Below are positions 55,731 to 63,924 of a stretch of 64,000 bases of DNA, piece after piece. Made by a program: the position numbers and the translations under genes. Numbering within the stretch: position 1 is the first letter of the stretch; every line of letters starts with the position of its first letter. The notes under the pieces were generated by a model. The model ran no database searches. It was not told the origin of the DNA and was given only the letters and a program-made list of their open reading frames with translations. This DNA is from Faecalibacterium taiwanense (lineage in GTDB: Bacteria > Bacillota > Clostridia > Oscillospirales > Ruminococcaceae), in contig NZ_CP155552.1 of assembly GCF_036632915.2 (NCBI RefSeq), forward strand, positions 744,001 through 808,000, written 5' to 3'.

Positions 55731-56830
55731 ATGAAAAAGGTCTCTCGTCGCAATTTCCTGAAGGTGTCTGGTGCAATGGCAGCTGCAGGTGCTCTGGCAG
55801 CCTGCGGCGGTTCCGGTGCATCCACTCCGGCTGCTTCCGGCGCAGCATCCACCAGCACTGCAGCAAGTGCCGCAGCAGCCGGTGAGGACAAGTTTGCATC
55901 TCTGGGCGACTTCACCATGACCGTGGGTCATGCACAGCCCGAAGGCAACCCCCGCTTTGTTTCCATGGAGCAGTTTGCCGCCGATGTGGCAGAGACCACC
56001 AACGGCCATGTGAAGATCGAGGTTTACGGCAACGGCCAGCTGGGCACCGAGAAGGAGATGCTGGAGCAGGTCGTGGCCGGCACCGTGCAGGGCATGCGCG
56101 GCGGTCAGTTCGACTTCAGCCCCCGCCTGCTGATGTTCACCCTGCCCTTCCTGACCAACACCCGTGCACAGGTCACGGCTCTGCTGCAGAGCGATCTGGC
56201 ACAGAAGGTGTGCGCTGAGGCCGAAGGCGAGACGGGCACTGTCATCATTAACCTGTGCGATGCAGGCGGCTACCGCCAGTTCTCCAACTCCAAGCACCCC
56301 ATCAAGGCTCCCGCAGACCTGAAGGGCCTGAAGATGCGCACCAACGGCATGAAGACCATTGACATGACCTTCCAGGCAATGGGTGCTACCACCACTACCA
56401 TCCCGTACTCCGACCTGTACATGGGCCTGAAGACCGGCGTTGCAGACGGTCAGGAGAACCCTGGGTCAACGTGGAGGGCATGAAGTTCTATGAAGTGCAG
56501 AAGTACTTCACCGAGGTCAACTACCAGTTCCATCCGGATCCCTTCTATGTGAACGCAGCATGGTGGAACGGCCTGCCCGAGGAGTACCGCGATATCATTA
56601 CCGAGTGCGCCACCAAGATGGGCGAGTACAACGACGAGCTGATCGACAAGAACTCCAGCGCCGCAAAGCAGACCATCGTGGATTCTGGCTGCGAAGTCTA
56701 CGAGCCCTCTGCCGATGAGCTGAAGGCCTTCCAGACCGCTGTGCAGTCCGTGTACGACCAGTGTGTCACCGAGGGCATCTGCACCGCCGACGAGATCAAG
56801 GAGATGCAGGATATCGTCGCAAAGGCATAA
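55731..56830 (+). CDS. TRAP transporter binding protein DctP, frameshifted
   Basis: Extracellular solute-binding lipoprotein of a TRAP transporter. Signal MKKVSRRNFLKVSGAMAAAG with lipobox LAAC. The DctP fold has MTVGHAQPEGNPRFVSMEQF, QLGTEKEMLEQVVAG, LKGLKMRTNG and the TRAP mark VADGQENP. Directly after ENP one C is missing from CCC at 56459-56461. With it the protein continues WVNVEGMKFYEVQKYFTEV to a normal end (about 366 residues). The binding of a carboxylate through the conserved Arg is expected from the family. First gene of the operon. Confidence 0.88.
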
Positions 56831-56875
56831 GCAGAAACGACCAAAGGCAAAAACGGCCATGTTACGGTAAAGGCG

Positions 56876-56901
56876 AGAGGGCAGCCTGCGGGCTGCCCTC
56901 T
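56876..56901 (+). terminator. Intercistronic hairpin after dctP
   Basis: AGAGGGCAGCC-tgcg-GGCTGCCCTCT is a perfect 11-pair stem without a T run. It probably protects the binding-protein mRNA or attenuates the membrane genes. Confidence 0.6.
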
Positions 56902-56955
56902 GCTGTAACAGGCCAATGGAAAAAGTTGTAAAATAACCGAAAGGGGCTGAGCACC

Positions 56956-57477
56956 ATCGAAAAGCTGAAAAAAATCGGCAAGAAGCTGTTTGACGTATAC
57001 TTTACCATCGGCGTGATCGCCATGGCACTGCTGGCGGCTCTTGTGATCTTTACCGTTATTGCGCGCTACTGCTTCTCCCTGAGCTGGAAGCAGCTGGCAG
57101 AGTTCAACACCACCCTGTTTGCCTTTACCACTTTCTGGGGCATGGGCATCAACGTGATCAAGGACGAGCACGTCATGATCGACATCCTTTACGACGGCGT
57201 AAAGCCTGCCCGCAAGCGCTGGCTTGCCATCATCAACTACCTCATCGTGCTGGCTGTGGTGCTGGTGTTCACCTATCAGGGCTTCAAGTATGTGGGCGTT
57301 GCCGGTAAGCAGATCAGTCAGGGCATGGAGATCCCCATGATGTATATGTACGGCATCATGCCGGTGTGCGGCATCATCTGTGCCATCTGCGTCGTGATCA
57401 AGATCATCACCCTGTACAAGGCCGATATTTCCTACTTTGCGCCCAAGAATCAGGCGCTGAGCCGTGACGACGCATAA
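56956..57477 (+). CDS. TRAP transporter small permease subunit DctQ
   Basis: About 173 residues with four membrane helices. Coding similarity begins IEKLKKIGKKLFDVYFTIGV, upstream of the first usable GTG (57013), which would cut off the first helix. The only codon at the right distance (9 bases) from AAAGGGG is ATC at 56956; CTG at 56947 is too close. So the start is either a rare ATC or an ATG misread. The family mark W-x-EE is not obvious, but KQLAEFNTTLFAFTTFWGMG fits DctQ. Placed between dctP and dctM. Confidence 0.78.
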   Translation: MEKLKKIGKKLFDVYFTIGVIAMALLAALVIFTVIARYCFSLSWKQLAEFNTTLFAFTTFWGMGINVIKDEHVMIDILYDGVKPARKRWLAIINYLIVLAVVLVFTYQGFKYVGVAGKQISQGMEIPMMYMYGIMPVCGIICAICVVIKIITLYKADISYFAPKNQALSRDDA

Positions 57478-57501
57478 GCGGAAAGGGGAGAATACACAAC
57501 T

Positions 57502-58794
57502 ATGGCAATGCTCATCCTTCTGGTGCTGCTGATCTTCTTTGCCGCGCTGGGCATCCCGCTGGCCTTCGCCATCGGCGCTTCCTGTGTGACCTACATCCTG
57601 ATCTATGCACCTACCTTTATTACCATGCTGCCGCAGCGCGTGTGGAACGGTGCCTACAGTGAGCTGATGATCGCCATGCCGCTGTTCATGCTGGCTGGTG
57701 AGCTGATGAACACCGGCGGCATCACCCAGCGCATCATCAACTTCTGCATGGAGCTGCTGCGGCCCATCCGCGGTGGTCTGGGCGAAGTGAACATCGTGGC
57801 TTCCATGATCTTTGGCGGTATTTCCGGTTCCTCTGTGGCCGATACCTCGGCTCTGGGTTCCATCCTGATCCCCGCCATGGAGAAGGAAGGCTACCCGCCG
57901 GAAGCTTCTGCCGGTATCACGGTGGCATCCTCCACCATGGGCATGATCATCCCGCCCTCCACCCCCATGATCGTTTACTCCATGATCTCCGGTGCATCGG
58001 TGGGTGCGCTGTTCGTGGCAGGTGCCGTGCCCGGCATCCTGATCGGTCTGACCCAGCTGGTGCTGGTGTACATCATCAGCGCCAAGAAGGGCTGGCATCC
58101 GGAAAAGGTCAAGTTTGACGGCAAGCGCGCCGCCAAGAGCCTGCTTTCCGGCATTCCTGCCCTCATCATGCCGCTGTTCATCATCATCTGCGTTTCCTTC
58201 GGCGTGTGCACTGCATCCGAAAGTGCCGGTGTGGCCGTGCTGTATTCCATGCTGGTGGGCTTCTTCGTCTACAAGGAGCTGACATGGAAGGGTGTCTGGG
58301 AGGCTTTGAAAAAGACCCTGATCTCTTCTTCCTCCATCATGCTCATCATCGGCTTTACCACCATCTTTACATGGGTGCTGACCATGCAGAAGGTGCCGCA
58401 GACGGTGGGTGCCTTCTTCATGTCCCTGAACATGCCCGCATGGGCCATTGCACTGATCTTTGATGTGCTGATCCTGATGATCGGCACCTTCATCGATGTC
58501 AGCCCGGCCATCCTGCTGCTCACCCCCATCCTGCTGCCGGTCATGGTGCAGTACGGCTTCTCGCCGCTGCAGTTCGGTGCCATGATGATCACCGGTCTGG
58601 CCATCGGTCTGGTCACTCCGCCGGTCGGCATGTGCCTGAACGCCTGCAACAAGATCAACCGTATGCCCATCATCGAGATCTTCAAGGGCGCAGCGCCCTA
58701 CGTGATCTGCAACGTGATCGTTCTGATCTCCATCAGCCTGTGGGGCCCGCTTACTACCGCCCTGCCGCAGCTGCTGGGCTACAGCATCTTCTGA
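57502..58794 (+). CDS. TRAP transporter large permease subunit DctM
   Basis: 430 residues with about 12 helices, the ion-coupled transport subunit. Family blocks: LFMLAGELMNTGGITQRII, SMIFGGISGSSVADTSALGS, SSTMGMIIPPSTPMIVY and the late GLATPPVG-like LVTPPVGMCLNACNKI. ATG with AGGGGAG upstream. Last gene of the dctPQM unit; ends near a terminator. The ligand is unknown; a carboxylate such as a sugar acid or sialic acid type compound is typical of the family. Confidence 0.92.
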   Translation: MAMLILLVLLIFFAALGIPLAFAIGASCVTYILIYAPTFITMLPQRVWNGAYSELMIAMPLFMLAGELMNTGGITQRIINFCMELLRPIRGGLGEVNIVASMIFGGISGSSVADTSALGSILIPAMEKEGYPPEASAGITVASSTMGMIIPPSTPMIVYSMISGASVGALFVAGAVPGILIGLTQLVLVYIISAKKGWHPEKVKFDGKRAAKSLLSGIPALIMPLFIIICVSFGVCTASESAGVAVLYSMLVGFFVYKELTWKGVWEALKKTLISSSSIMLIIGFTTIFTWVLTMQKVPQTVGAFFMSLNMPAWAIALIFDVLILMIGTFIDVSPAILLLTPILLPVMVQYGFSPLQFGAMMITGLAIGLVTPPVGMCLNACNKINRMPIIEIFKGAAPYVICNVIVLISISLWGPLTTALPQLLGYSIF

Positions 58795-58825
58795 GAGCAA
58801 CGCGTATACCTCTTATAAAAAACAG

Positions 58826-58862
58826 GCAGCGCTCCCTTGCGGGGCGCTGTTTGTTTTTTGCA
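58826..58862 (+). terminator. Terminator after the TRAP operon
   Basis: CAGCGCTCC and GGGGCGCTG pair, then TTTGTTTTTT. Confidence 0.82.
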
Positions 58863-58880
58863 CGCAAACAGGCGGAACCG

Positions 58881-58909
58881 TTGTATTTGACGGACAGATA
58901 TGGTACACT
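58881..58909 (+). promoter_or_regulatory. Promoter of the NSS transporter gene
   Basis: TTGTAT (58881-58886), 17-base spacer, TACACT (58904-58909). Confidence 0.55.
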
Positions 58910-58953
58910 AAGGCCACTTGTGTATAGGAATATAGGAAAAGAGGAATTAAATC

Positions 58954-60327
58954 ATGGATACGCAAAAACAAAAGCGCAGCGCCTTTTCCGGCAAGATCGG
59001 CTTTGTGCTGTCGGCCGCAGGCGCTTCGGTGGGTCTGGGCAACATCTGGCGGTTTCCGTACCTCGCCGCGAAATACGGCGGCGGCATTTTTCTGCTGGTG
59101 TACATCGTGCTGGCTGTCACCTTTGGCTACACGATGATCGTGGCCGAAACGGCACTGGGCCGCATGACCCACAAAAGCCCGGTGGGTGCCTTTGGCGCCT
59201 TTGGCAAAAAGGGCGGCCTGCGGTTCGGCGGCTGGATCAATGCGGTCATTCCCATTCTGATCGTGCCGTACTATTCGGTCATTGGCGGATGGGTCATCCG
59301 CTATCTGTCGGAGTATATCAGCGGCCATGGCAGTGAGCTTTCGCAGGACGGTTATTTTTCCAATTTCATTTCCAGCGGACTGTCGGCAGAGGTGTGCTTT
59401 CTGATCTTCACGGCCTTTACGCTGGCCATCATCTTTGCCGGTGTGCGCAACGGCGTGGAGCGTGTTTCCAAGGTGATGATGCCGGTGCTGGTGGTGCTTT
59501 CGGTGGTCATTGCGGGCTACTCGGTCACGCGCCCGGGTGCGTTGGCAGGCGTGAAGTATTTTCTGGTGCCGAACGTGGCAAACTTTTCCTGGATGACGGT
59601 GGTCACGGCCATGGGCCAGATGTTCTATTCGCTGTCCATCGCCATGGGCATTCTGGTCACCTTTGGCTCCTATATGAAGAAGGAGGTCTCCATTGAGGAA
59701 TCCACCGAGAACGTGGAGGTGTTTGACACGGCCATTGCCATCATGGCGGGCCTGATGATCATTCCGGCGGTGTTCTCCTTCTCCGGCGGCGACCCGGACA
59801 CCCTGCAGGCCGGCCCGGCGCTGATGTTCATTACCATCCCCAAGGTGTTCGAGAGCATGGGCTTTGGCCATGTGGTGGGCATCCTGTTCTTTTTGCTGGT
59901 GCTGTTTGCAGCCGTGACCAGCTCCATTGCCCTGACCGAGAGCGCTGTCTCCACCTTTGAGGACGAGCTGGGCTGGAGCCGCGAGCGCGCAACGGCACTG
60001 ATCGGCCTGATCATGGTGGCGCTGGGCAGCCTTTCGGCACTGGGCTATGGCCCGCTGGCGGGCGTGACGGTGTTCGGAATGCAGTTTCTGGATTTCTTCG
60101 ATTTCCTCACCAACTCTGTCATGATGCCCATTGCAGCCATTGCTATCTGCCTGCTGGTGTCCCGCGTGATCGGCGTGCAGAAGATCGAAGAAGAGGTGAC
60201 GCTGGGCGGCAAGCCCTTCCGCCGTAAAAAGATCTTCAACTTCATGATCCAGTATCTGTGCCCCATCTTTGCGGCCATTATCCTGATCAGCTCTGTGGCA
60301 AATGCTCTGGGCTGGATCGCAATGTAA
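58954..60327 (+). CDS. Sodium-dependent neurotransmitter:sodium symporter family transporter
   Basis: 457 residues, 11-12 helices, LeuT-like. The sodium/ligand motif in helix 1 is present (VLSAAGASVGLGNIWRFPYL). Helix 8 AVTSSIALTESAVSTF also fits. The family imports amino acids with sodium; in bacteria tryptophan, tyrosine or alanine are known ligands. Nothing here fixes the substrate. ATG with AGAGGAAT upstream. Monocistronic. Confidence 0.9.
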   Translation: MDTQKQKRSAFSGKIGFVLSAAGASVGLGNIWRFPYLAAKYGGGIFLLVYIVLAVTFGYTMIVAETALGRMTHKSPVGAFGAFGKKGGLRFGGWINAVIPILIVPYYSVIGGWVIRYLSEYISGHGSELSQDGYFSNFISSGLSAEVCFLIFTAFTLAIIFAGVRNGVERVSKVMMPVLVVLSVVIAGYSVTRPGALAGVKYFLVPNVANFSWMTVVTAMGQMFYSLSIAMGILVTFGSYMKKEVSIEESTENVEVFDTAIAIMAGLMIIPAVFSFSGGDPDTLQAGPALMFITIPKVFESMGFGHVVGILFFLLVLFAAVTSSIALTESAVSTFEDELGWSRERATALIGLIMVALGSLSALGYGPLAGVTVFGMQFLDFFDFLTNSVMMPIAAIAICLLVSRVIGVQKIEEEVTLGGKPFRRKKIFNFMIQYLCPIFAAIILISSVANALGWIAM

Positions 60328-60332
60328 AAACA

Positions 60333-60381
60333 AAAAAGCGCAGAAGGTGTTTCTCAAAGGAAGCCTTCTGCGCTTTTTTGT
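60333..60381 (+). terminator. Terminator after the NSS gene
   Basis: AAAAAAGCGCAGAAGG pairs perfectly with CCTTCTGCGCTTTTTT. Confidence 0.9.
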
Positions 60382-60535
60382 ATGTCCAAAAGGTTTTCTT
60401 ATGCTGTGAAGTTGCATAAAGCATAGAAAACGGCGATTTTGGCCTCAATTAGCTGGAAGCCTGATTTTATTAGCTGGAACCGAAAATTCTGCTAATGGCA
60501 TTCGCTGGCTAATTTTGGTGATAGGTTCAAAATGA

Positions 60536-60583
60536 AAAATGCGAAGATCGTCTTTCACATGGAAAAATGACCTTCGCATTTTC
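60536..60583 (-). terminator. Terminator of the tRNA-Arg gene
   Basis: AAAATGCGAAGG and ATCTTCGCATTTT pair on the minus strand, 7 bases beyond the tRNA 3' end. Confidence 0.7.
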
Positions 60584-60589
60584 TTAAAA

Positions 60590-60634
60590 TGGCGTCCCCG
60601 CCCGGATTCGAACCGGGGGCCTCAGGCTTAGGAG
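60590..60634 (-). other. tRNA-Arg(CCT) 3' half, attachment site of an integrative element
   Basis: Minus strand: anticodon loop CTCCTAA (anticodon CCT), stem GCCTG, variable AGGCC, T arm CCCGG-TTCGAAT-CCGGG, acceptor CGGGGAC, G and encoded CCA (60590-60592). Upstream of the anticodon loop the expected stem CAGGC and D arm are absent. This is the usual displaced 3' half left at one end of an element inserted in a tRNA gene. The element would extend rightward; its intact tRNA copy should be past the window. Confidence 0.8.
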
Positions 60635-61055
60635 TAGACCGTACACCTGTAAACCCATTACAAAATAGGGTAATATATTCTACTCTATATCAACGAATTT
60701 TTTGTTGTGATGTCAACGTATGTAAATGGATTCGAACCTTTTTTATTCTGTGTAAACGGATGTTTATTAGCTGGAAATTAGCTGAGCTAATGAAAAGTGG
60801 CCGCTCTATTGTACAACGCTCACCTTTCATTAGCTGGGAGGTGTACGTTTCCCTACGGATATTTGCTTGTATAGCATTCGTGAACCAGACCATACAGCCG
60901 TAGCTGGTGTGATGGACAAATGTTTTCAATAGAAAAAGATCAGAGCTTTCTGCGAGAAAACTCTGGTCTATGTAACAGTGCGAATGGAAATGCGCATTGT
61001 CTTGTAAAAGGAAGGGGCTTATGGTATTCTTACTTTAAGTAAGGGAGTGGCAACG

Positions 61056-61223
61056 ATGTGCAGAGCATTTGAAGAAGTGAGAGAAGAAACAAAGCATGAG
61101 CAGTCGATTGAAATTGCAAAATCTTTGCTAGAAGTTGGAAAAATGACCTATGAAGAAATTGCTCGGTCGGTTCAGCTTCCTGTTGAAGAAGTAAAGGCAC
61201 TGGATACAAAGAAACCCGCCTGA
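61056..61223 (+). CDS. 55-residue protein, C-terminal module of Rpn/PD-(D/E)XK type
   Basis: ATG with AGGGAG about 9 bases upstream. The product MCRAFEEVREETKHEQSIEI continues with KSLLEVGKMTYEEIARSVQL and PVEEVKAL. This charged helix followed by a small helix-turn-helix-like motif is common at the C-terminus of Rpn-family recombination nucleases. Here it stands alone, lacking any nuclease domain. It is the first gene inside the integrative element. Function unknown. Confidence 0.65.
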   Translation: MCRAFEEVREETKHEQSIEIAKSLLEVGKMTYEEIARSVQLPVEEVKALDTKKPA

Positions 61224-61255
61224 TCTTGATTCAGCCAAGATATTCTTAAAAACAA

Positions 61256-61296
61256 ACAGCGGCAGTTTTCCCAATCGGAAAGCTGTCGCTGTTTAT
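61256..61296. terminator. Terminator between the 55-residue gene and the integrase gene
   Basis: AAACAGCGGCAG and CTGTCGCTGTTT pair, with inner TTTTCC/GGAAAG. Confidence 0.75.
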
Positions 61297-61306
61297 GTAT
61301 AGAGGC

Positions 61307-62698
61307 CTATAAGTTCTTTGCAAGATTTTTGATGAGTTCGGCCATAGAGGGGTTGGCCAGCAATTTGGTAAGTGCTGCTGCCGCATCTGCATCAACCGCG
61401 CTGTTCTCAGGGATGGGCTGCGCTGTTTGATGGGGCATTTCAGGCTCTGCGCCATGATGCTGGTAGAAGAAATCATCAAAACGCTGTGCATTCAGACGCC
61501 GATCATCATCCAAGATATGTGCATACTGCTCTGTGACCATCGAAGCCTGTGCATGGCCGGAGTCACCCTGAACAGCTTTGATATCACCGCCGTTCAGTTT
61601 GAGTTTGTATGTAATACTGGAGTGTCGGAAGCTATGAAAGACCACTTTGGGGAGATCGTTTTCCTCAATCAGCTGCTTCAATGCACCGTTAATGGTGGAT
61701 TGTTCGGTCGGCATTCCCAGCGGGCCGGCAACCACGAGATTATAGTCTGCATACTCTGCACCCAGTGCGTCCTTTGTCATGTCCTGCTCGGCTTTATAGT
61801 GGACAAGCATTTCAGCAACTGTTTTGGGGAGAAAAATGGTTCGGATACTGCTGTCTGTTTTAGGGCTTTTCAGAACCTGGACCGTGGTGCAGCGGGAACT
61901 CAGCGAGGGAAAACGAGTGATGACATTTTTATTTTCCAAGGCGTTCAGCAAAGCAATATCTACACGCTGCAATTCCTTATTTATGTAAATGGAGGCTCGC
62001 CCGGCTTCAATGCTTTCGGGGGAGATATCCACACAATCCCATGTCAGACCGAGCAATTCCCCTAAGCGCAGGGAACAAGAGAAGGAGAGGTTGATGCACA
62101 GCCGCAGCTTCGGATCATCACAAACTTTCAAAGCACGGAACAGCGTTTCAGCTGTCCAGATATCACGTTTCTTGGAAGTGTACTTGGGCAGGGTAGCGTA
62201 AATGCAGGGATTCTTTTCCATGAGTTCCCATTTTACAGCCTGCTCAAAGGCGCTCCGCAGAATCTTATGAACCGAACGGACTGTACTGGGGGAAACAAAC
62301 TGGTGCTTCCGCTTCCCACACATAGGGTCAACGGCTTCGTATTTAAGCAGCCGCTGATAATATCCCTCAATTACGCGGGTGGTGAGATCTTGCAGCTTCA
62401 TTGAGCCGATAAGCGGTTCTATGTAGTTTGAAATCAGTGCAGTGTTTGATTGATAGGTTGAAAGTGCCCATTTGGTTCTTCCGTACAGGGTGACGTATTC
62501 TTTAAGCAGGTCTTTTAGAGTTCGGCACTGGGGTGCCACAAAGGTACCGACGGATTCTTTGTATTCGACCTCTTTCTTACGGTTTTTGGCATCTGCAAGG
62601 TCGGTAAAGGTTTCCCATTTCTGCTTTAGCGTTCCATTAGTGTGTTTGTAGGTATAGACAACGCAGTATCGGTTATTGCGTTTGACAATGCTAGCCAT
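61307..62698 (-). CDS. Tyrosine recombinase (integrase)
   Basis: 463 residues. An arm-binding N-terminus (about 1-55), core-binding domain (about 58-160), then the catalytic domain. Catalytic residues: Arg in CSLRLGELLGL, His-x-x-Arg in HSFRHSSITY, His in GDSGHAQASM, and Tyr in TEQYAHILDD. A C-terminal tail of about 50 residues (Ala-rich) is extra. The Tn916/phage-type integrase lies about 670 bases from the tRNA-Arg attachment half, which is its likely target. Its ATG overlaps the stop of the upstream HTH gene (TAATG), so the two are coupled. Confidence 0.93.
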   Translation of the reverse strand: MASIVKRNNRYCVVYTYKHTNGTLKQKWETFTDLADAKNRKKEVEYKESVGTFVAPQCRTLKDLLKEYVTLYGRTKWALSTYQSNTALISNYIEPLIGSMKLQDLTTRVIEGYYQRLLKYEAVDPMCGKRKHQFVSPSTVRSVHKILRSAFEQAVKWELMEKNPCIYATLPKYTSKKRDIWTAETLFRALKVCDDPKLRLCINLSFSCSLRLGELLGLTWDCVDISPESIEAGRASIYINKELQRVDIALLNALENKNVITRFPSLSSRCTTVQVLKSPKTDSSIRTIFLPKTVAEMLVHYKAEQDMTKDALGAEYADYNLVVAGPLGMPTEQSTINGALKQLIEENDLPKVVFHSFRHSSITYKLKLNGGDIKAVQGDSGHAQASMVTEQYAHILDDDRRLNAQRFDDFFYQHHGAEPEMPHQTAQPIPENSAVDADAAAALTKLLANPSMAELIKNLAKNL

Positions 62699-63588
62699 TA
62701 TACATCCTCCTCTACTTTACGTTTGGACTTCAGAACTTCATCGAAAGCATCTTTTTGGATGCGTTTTACCCTTCCCAACTTCATCGTTGGAATTCCTTCT
62801 TTGAGAACCCACGAGTCAAGTGTTGGGCGGCTGATTCCGTAAAAAGCCTGAATTTCCTGAAAACTGTAGTATTTCCCATTCTTGGGACATTGCAGTTTTA
62901 GCGGCGGCTCCTCATGCGTTTCTTTTTTCGGTTTTTGAAGTTGGTATGTAGATTGGCTTTTAAGCCATGCCTTAAAACTTTTTTTGGTAATGCGCGGCCT
63001 GTCGGCCACGCGCTCAATGACGAAACAATCTCGGTATTTTTTGCAATCAAGAATCCCATAAACATTCTTGCGTGGGATACCGAGTAGTTTTGCCATTTCC
63101 GGGATGGAGATGGTTTGCGCTTCAATCTCCCGGTCACGCTCACGGTCGGCTGCTGTGCGGTAGCGACTTTGTGATCGGTACCACCGCTCAAAGTCCTCTT
63201 TGGGAATTCTCATACAGAAGTCTGCCGTTTCTGTTTTCAACTTGCCCTGTCGGATGAGTGTATAGATCGTTTCGGGTTTCACCTTCAATATCTCGGCGGC
63301 GTCAGGAACGGAATAGGACCGTTTGCAAAGTTCCTCGCCCGGTGGCGAACCATTGACCTTATGATATTTGACCTGATTGGCATACCATTTCTCAAAGCTG
63401 GAAATAACGATACGCCTTTTGTCGTTTATCAGAATGACTTCAAAGAGATTCTTATGAAGCAGCCAATAGCTATCTGTTTTGCCAAGGCCGAGAAGCTGCC
63501 GCATCTCACGAACCGACATGGTGGTTTTGGTAGTGGCAGGTTCAGCTTTTCCGTATAAGGGAGCCGAAGTATTCCGCATATCATCCAT
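62698..63588 (-). CDS. Protein with four tandem excisionase-like helix-turn-helix domains
   Basis: 296 residues built of four similar units. Each has a start like SVPDAAEILKVKPETIYTLI and an end like RIPKEDFERWYRSQ: about 26-75, 93-145, 160-215 and 243-290. Single units of this kind are excisionases (Xis) or MerR-like DNA binders. Four in one chain suggests cooperative binding to repeated sites. ATG at 63588 has GAGGTG 6 bases upstream; the GTG three codons earlier is part of that site. Directly upstream of and coupled to the integrase, so a recombination directionality factor is likely. Confidence 0.8.
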   Translation of the reverse strand: MDDMRNTSAPLYGKAEPATTKTTMSVREMRQLLGLGKTDSYWLLHKNLFEVILINDKRRIVISSFEKWYANQVKYHKVNGSPPGEELCKRSYSVPDAAEILKVKPETIYTLIRQGKLKTETADFCMRIPKEDFERWYRSQSRYRTAADRERDREIEAQTISIPEMAKLLGIPRKNVYGILDCKKYRDCFVIERVADRPRITKKSFKAWLKSQSTYQLQKPKKETHEEPPLKLQCPKNGKYYSFQEIQAFYGISRPTLDSWVLKEGIPTMKLGRVKRIQKDAFDEVLKSKRKVEEDV

Positions 63589-63678
63589 GAAAGACACCTC
63601 TCTATCTATGTAAAAGTTTAGCCGGGATTTCTCATCCCGGCTAAAGAATAGCAGATTTCGCTTGAAATGTTGAGGATG

Positions 63679-63924
63679 TCAAACAGCAGGATTGCGTTCA
63701 ACAGTGCCATCATTGAGCCATGCTTCAAAGCTGGCTTTGGAAATACGGTAAGCGCCGCTTACCTTGAACCAGCGGAATTCGTTCTGCTTCAGTAGACGGT
63801 AGACAGTGGGACGGCTCAGGAGCAGCATTTCCATCAGGTCTTCTACGGTATAGCAGCGGCTGTCCTTTGCTGTGGAAACAGGGGAGGAAACCGAGTTGGG
63901 CGAAGGTTCTTCATGGATAATCAT
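63679..63924 (-). CDS. Excisionase-like helix-turn-helix protein
   Basis: 81 residues. A single MerR/Xis-type domain: YTVEDLMEMLLLSRPTVYRL, then FRWFKVSGAYRISKASFEAW. It matches the family of small excisionases (HTH_17) beside integrases. It is the first of three minus-strand genes (xis-like, four-domain HTH, integrase) at the end of the element. A ribosome site is not strong. Confidence 0.78.
   Translation of the reverse strand: MIIHEEPSPNSVSSPVSTAKDSRCYTVEDLMEMLLLSRPTVYRLLKQNEFRWFKVSGAYRISKASFEAWLNDGTVERNPAV

Larger units (their letters stand above)
60448..60837. repeat. ATTAGCTGG repeats around the tRNA-Arg attachment site
   Basis: ATTAGCTGGAA occurs at 60448-60458, 60469-60479 and 60766-60776. 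ATTAGCTGG recurs at 60829-60837 and a perfect palindrome ATTAGCT-g-AGCTAAT at 60777-60791. The first two copies are 21 bases apart, two helical turns. Candidate arm sites for the integrase or accessory proteins. Confidence 0.55.

Noticed and set aside
23700..56470. Programmed frameshifting as the cause of the four broken genes
   Set aside because: The sites lack slippery heptamers with downstream structures, the families do not use it, and every lesion is a lost C.
56698..58800. Long minus-strand open frame opposite dctQ and dctM
   Set aside because: His/Asp-rich shadow frame spanning two real genes.
60400..60850. CRISPR array from the ATTAGCTGG repeats
   Set aside because: The repeated word is only 9-11 bases, spacing is irregular and no cas gene is nearby.
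60589..60903. Plus-strand open frame starting MASPPGFEPGASGL
   Set aside because: The start is the reverse complement of the tRNA-Arg 3' half, a well-known false-gene pattern; the rest has no ribosome site or family.
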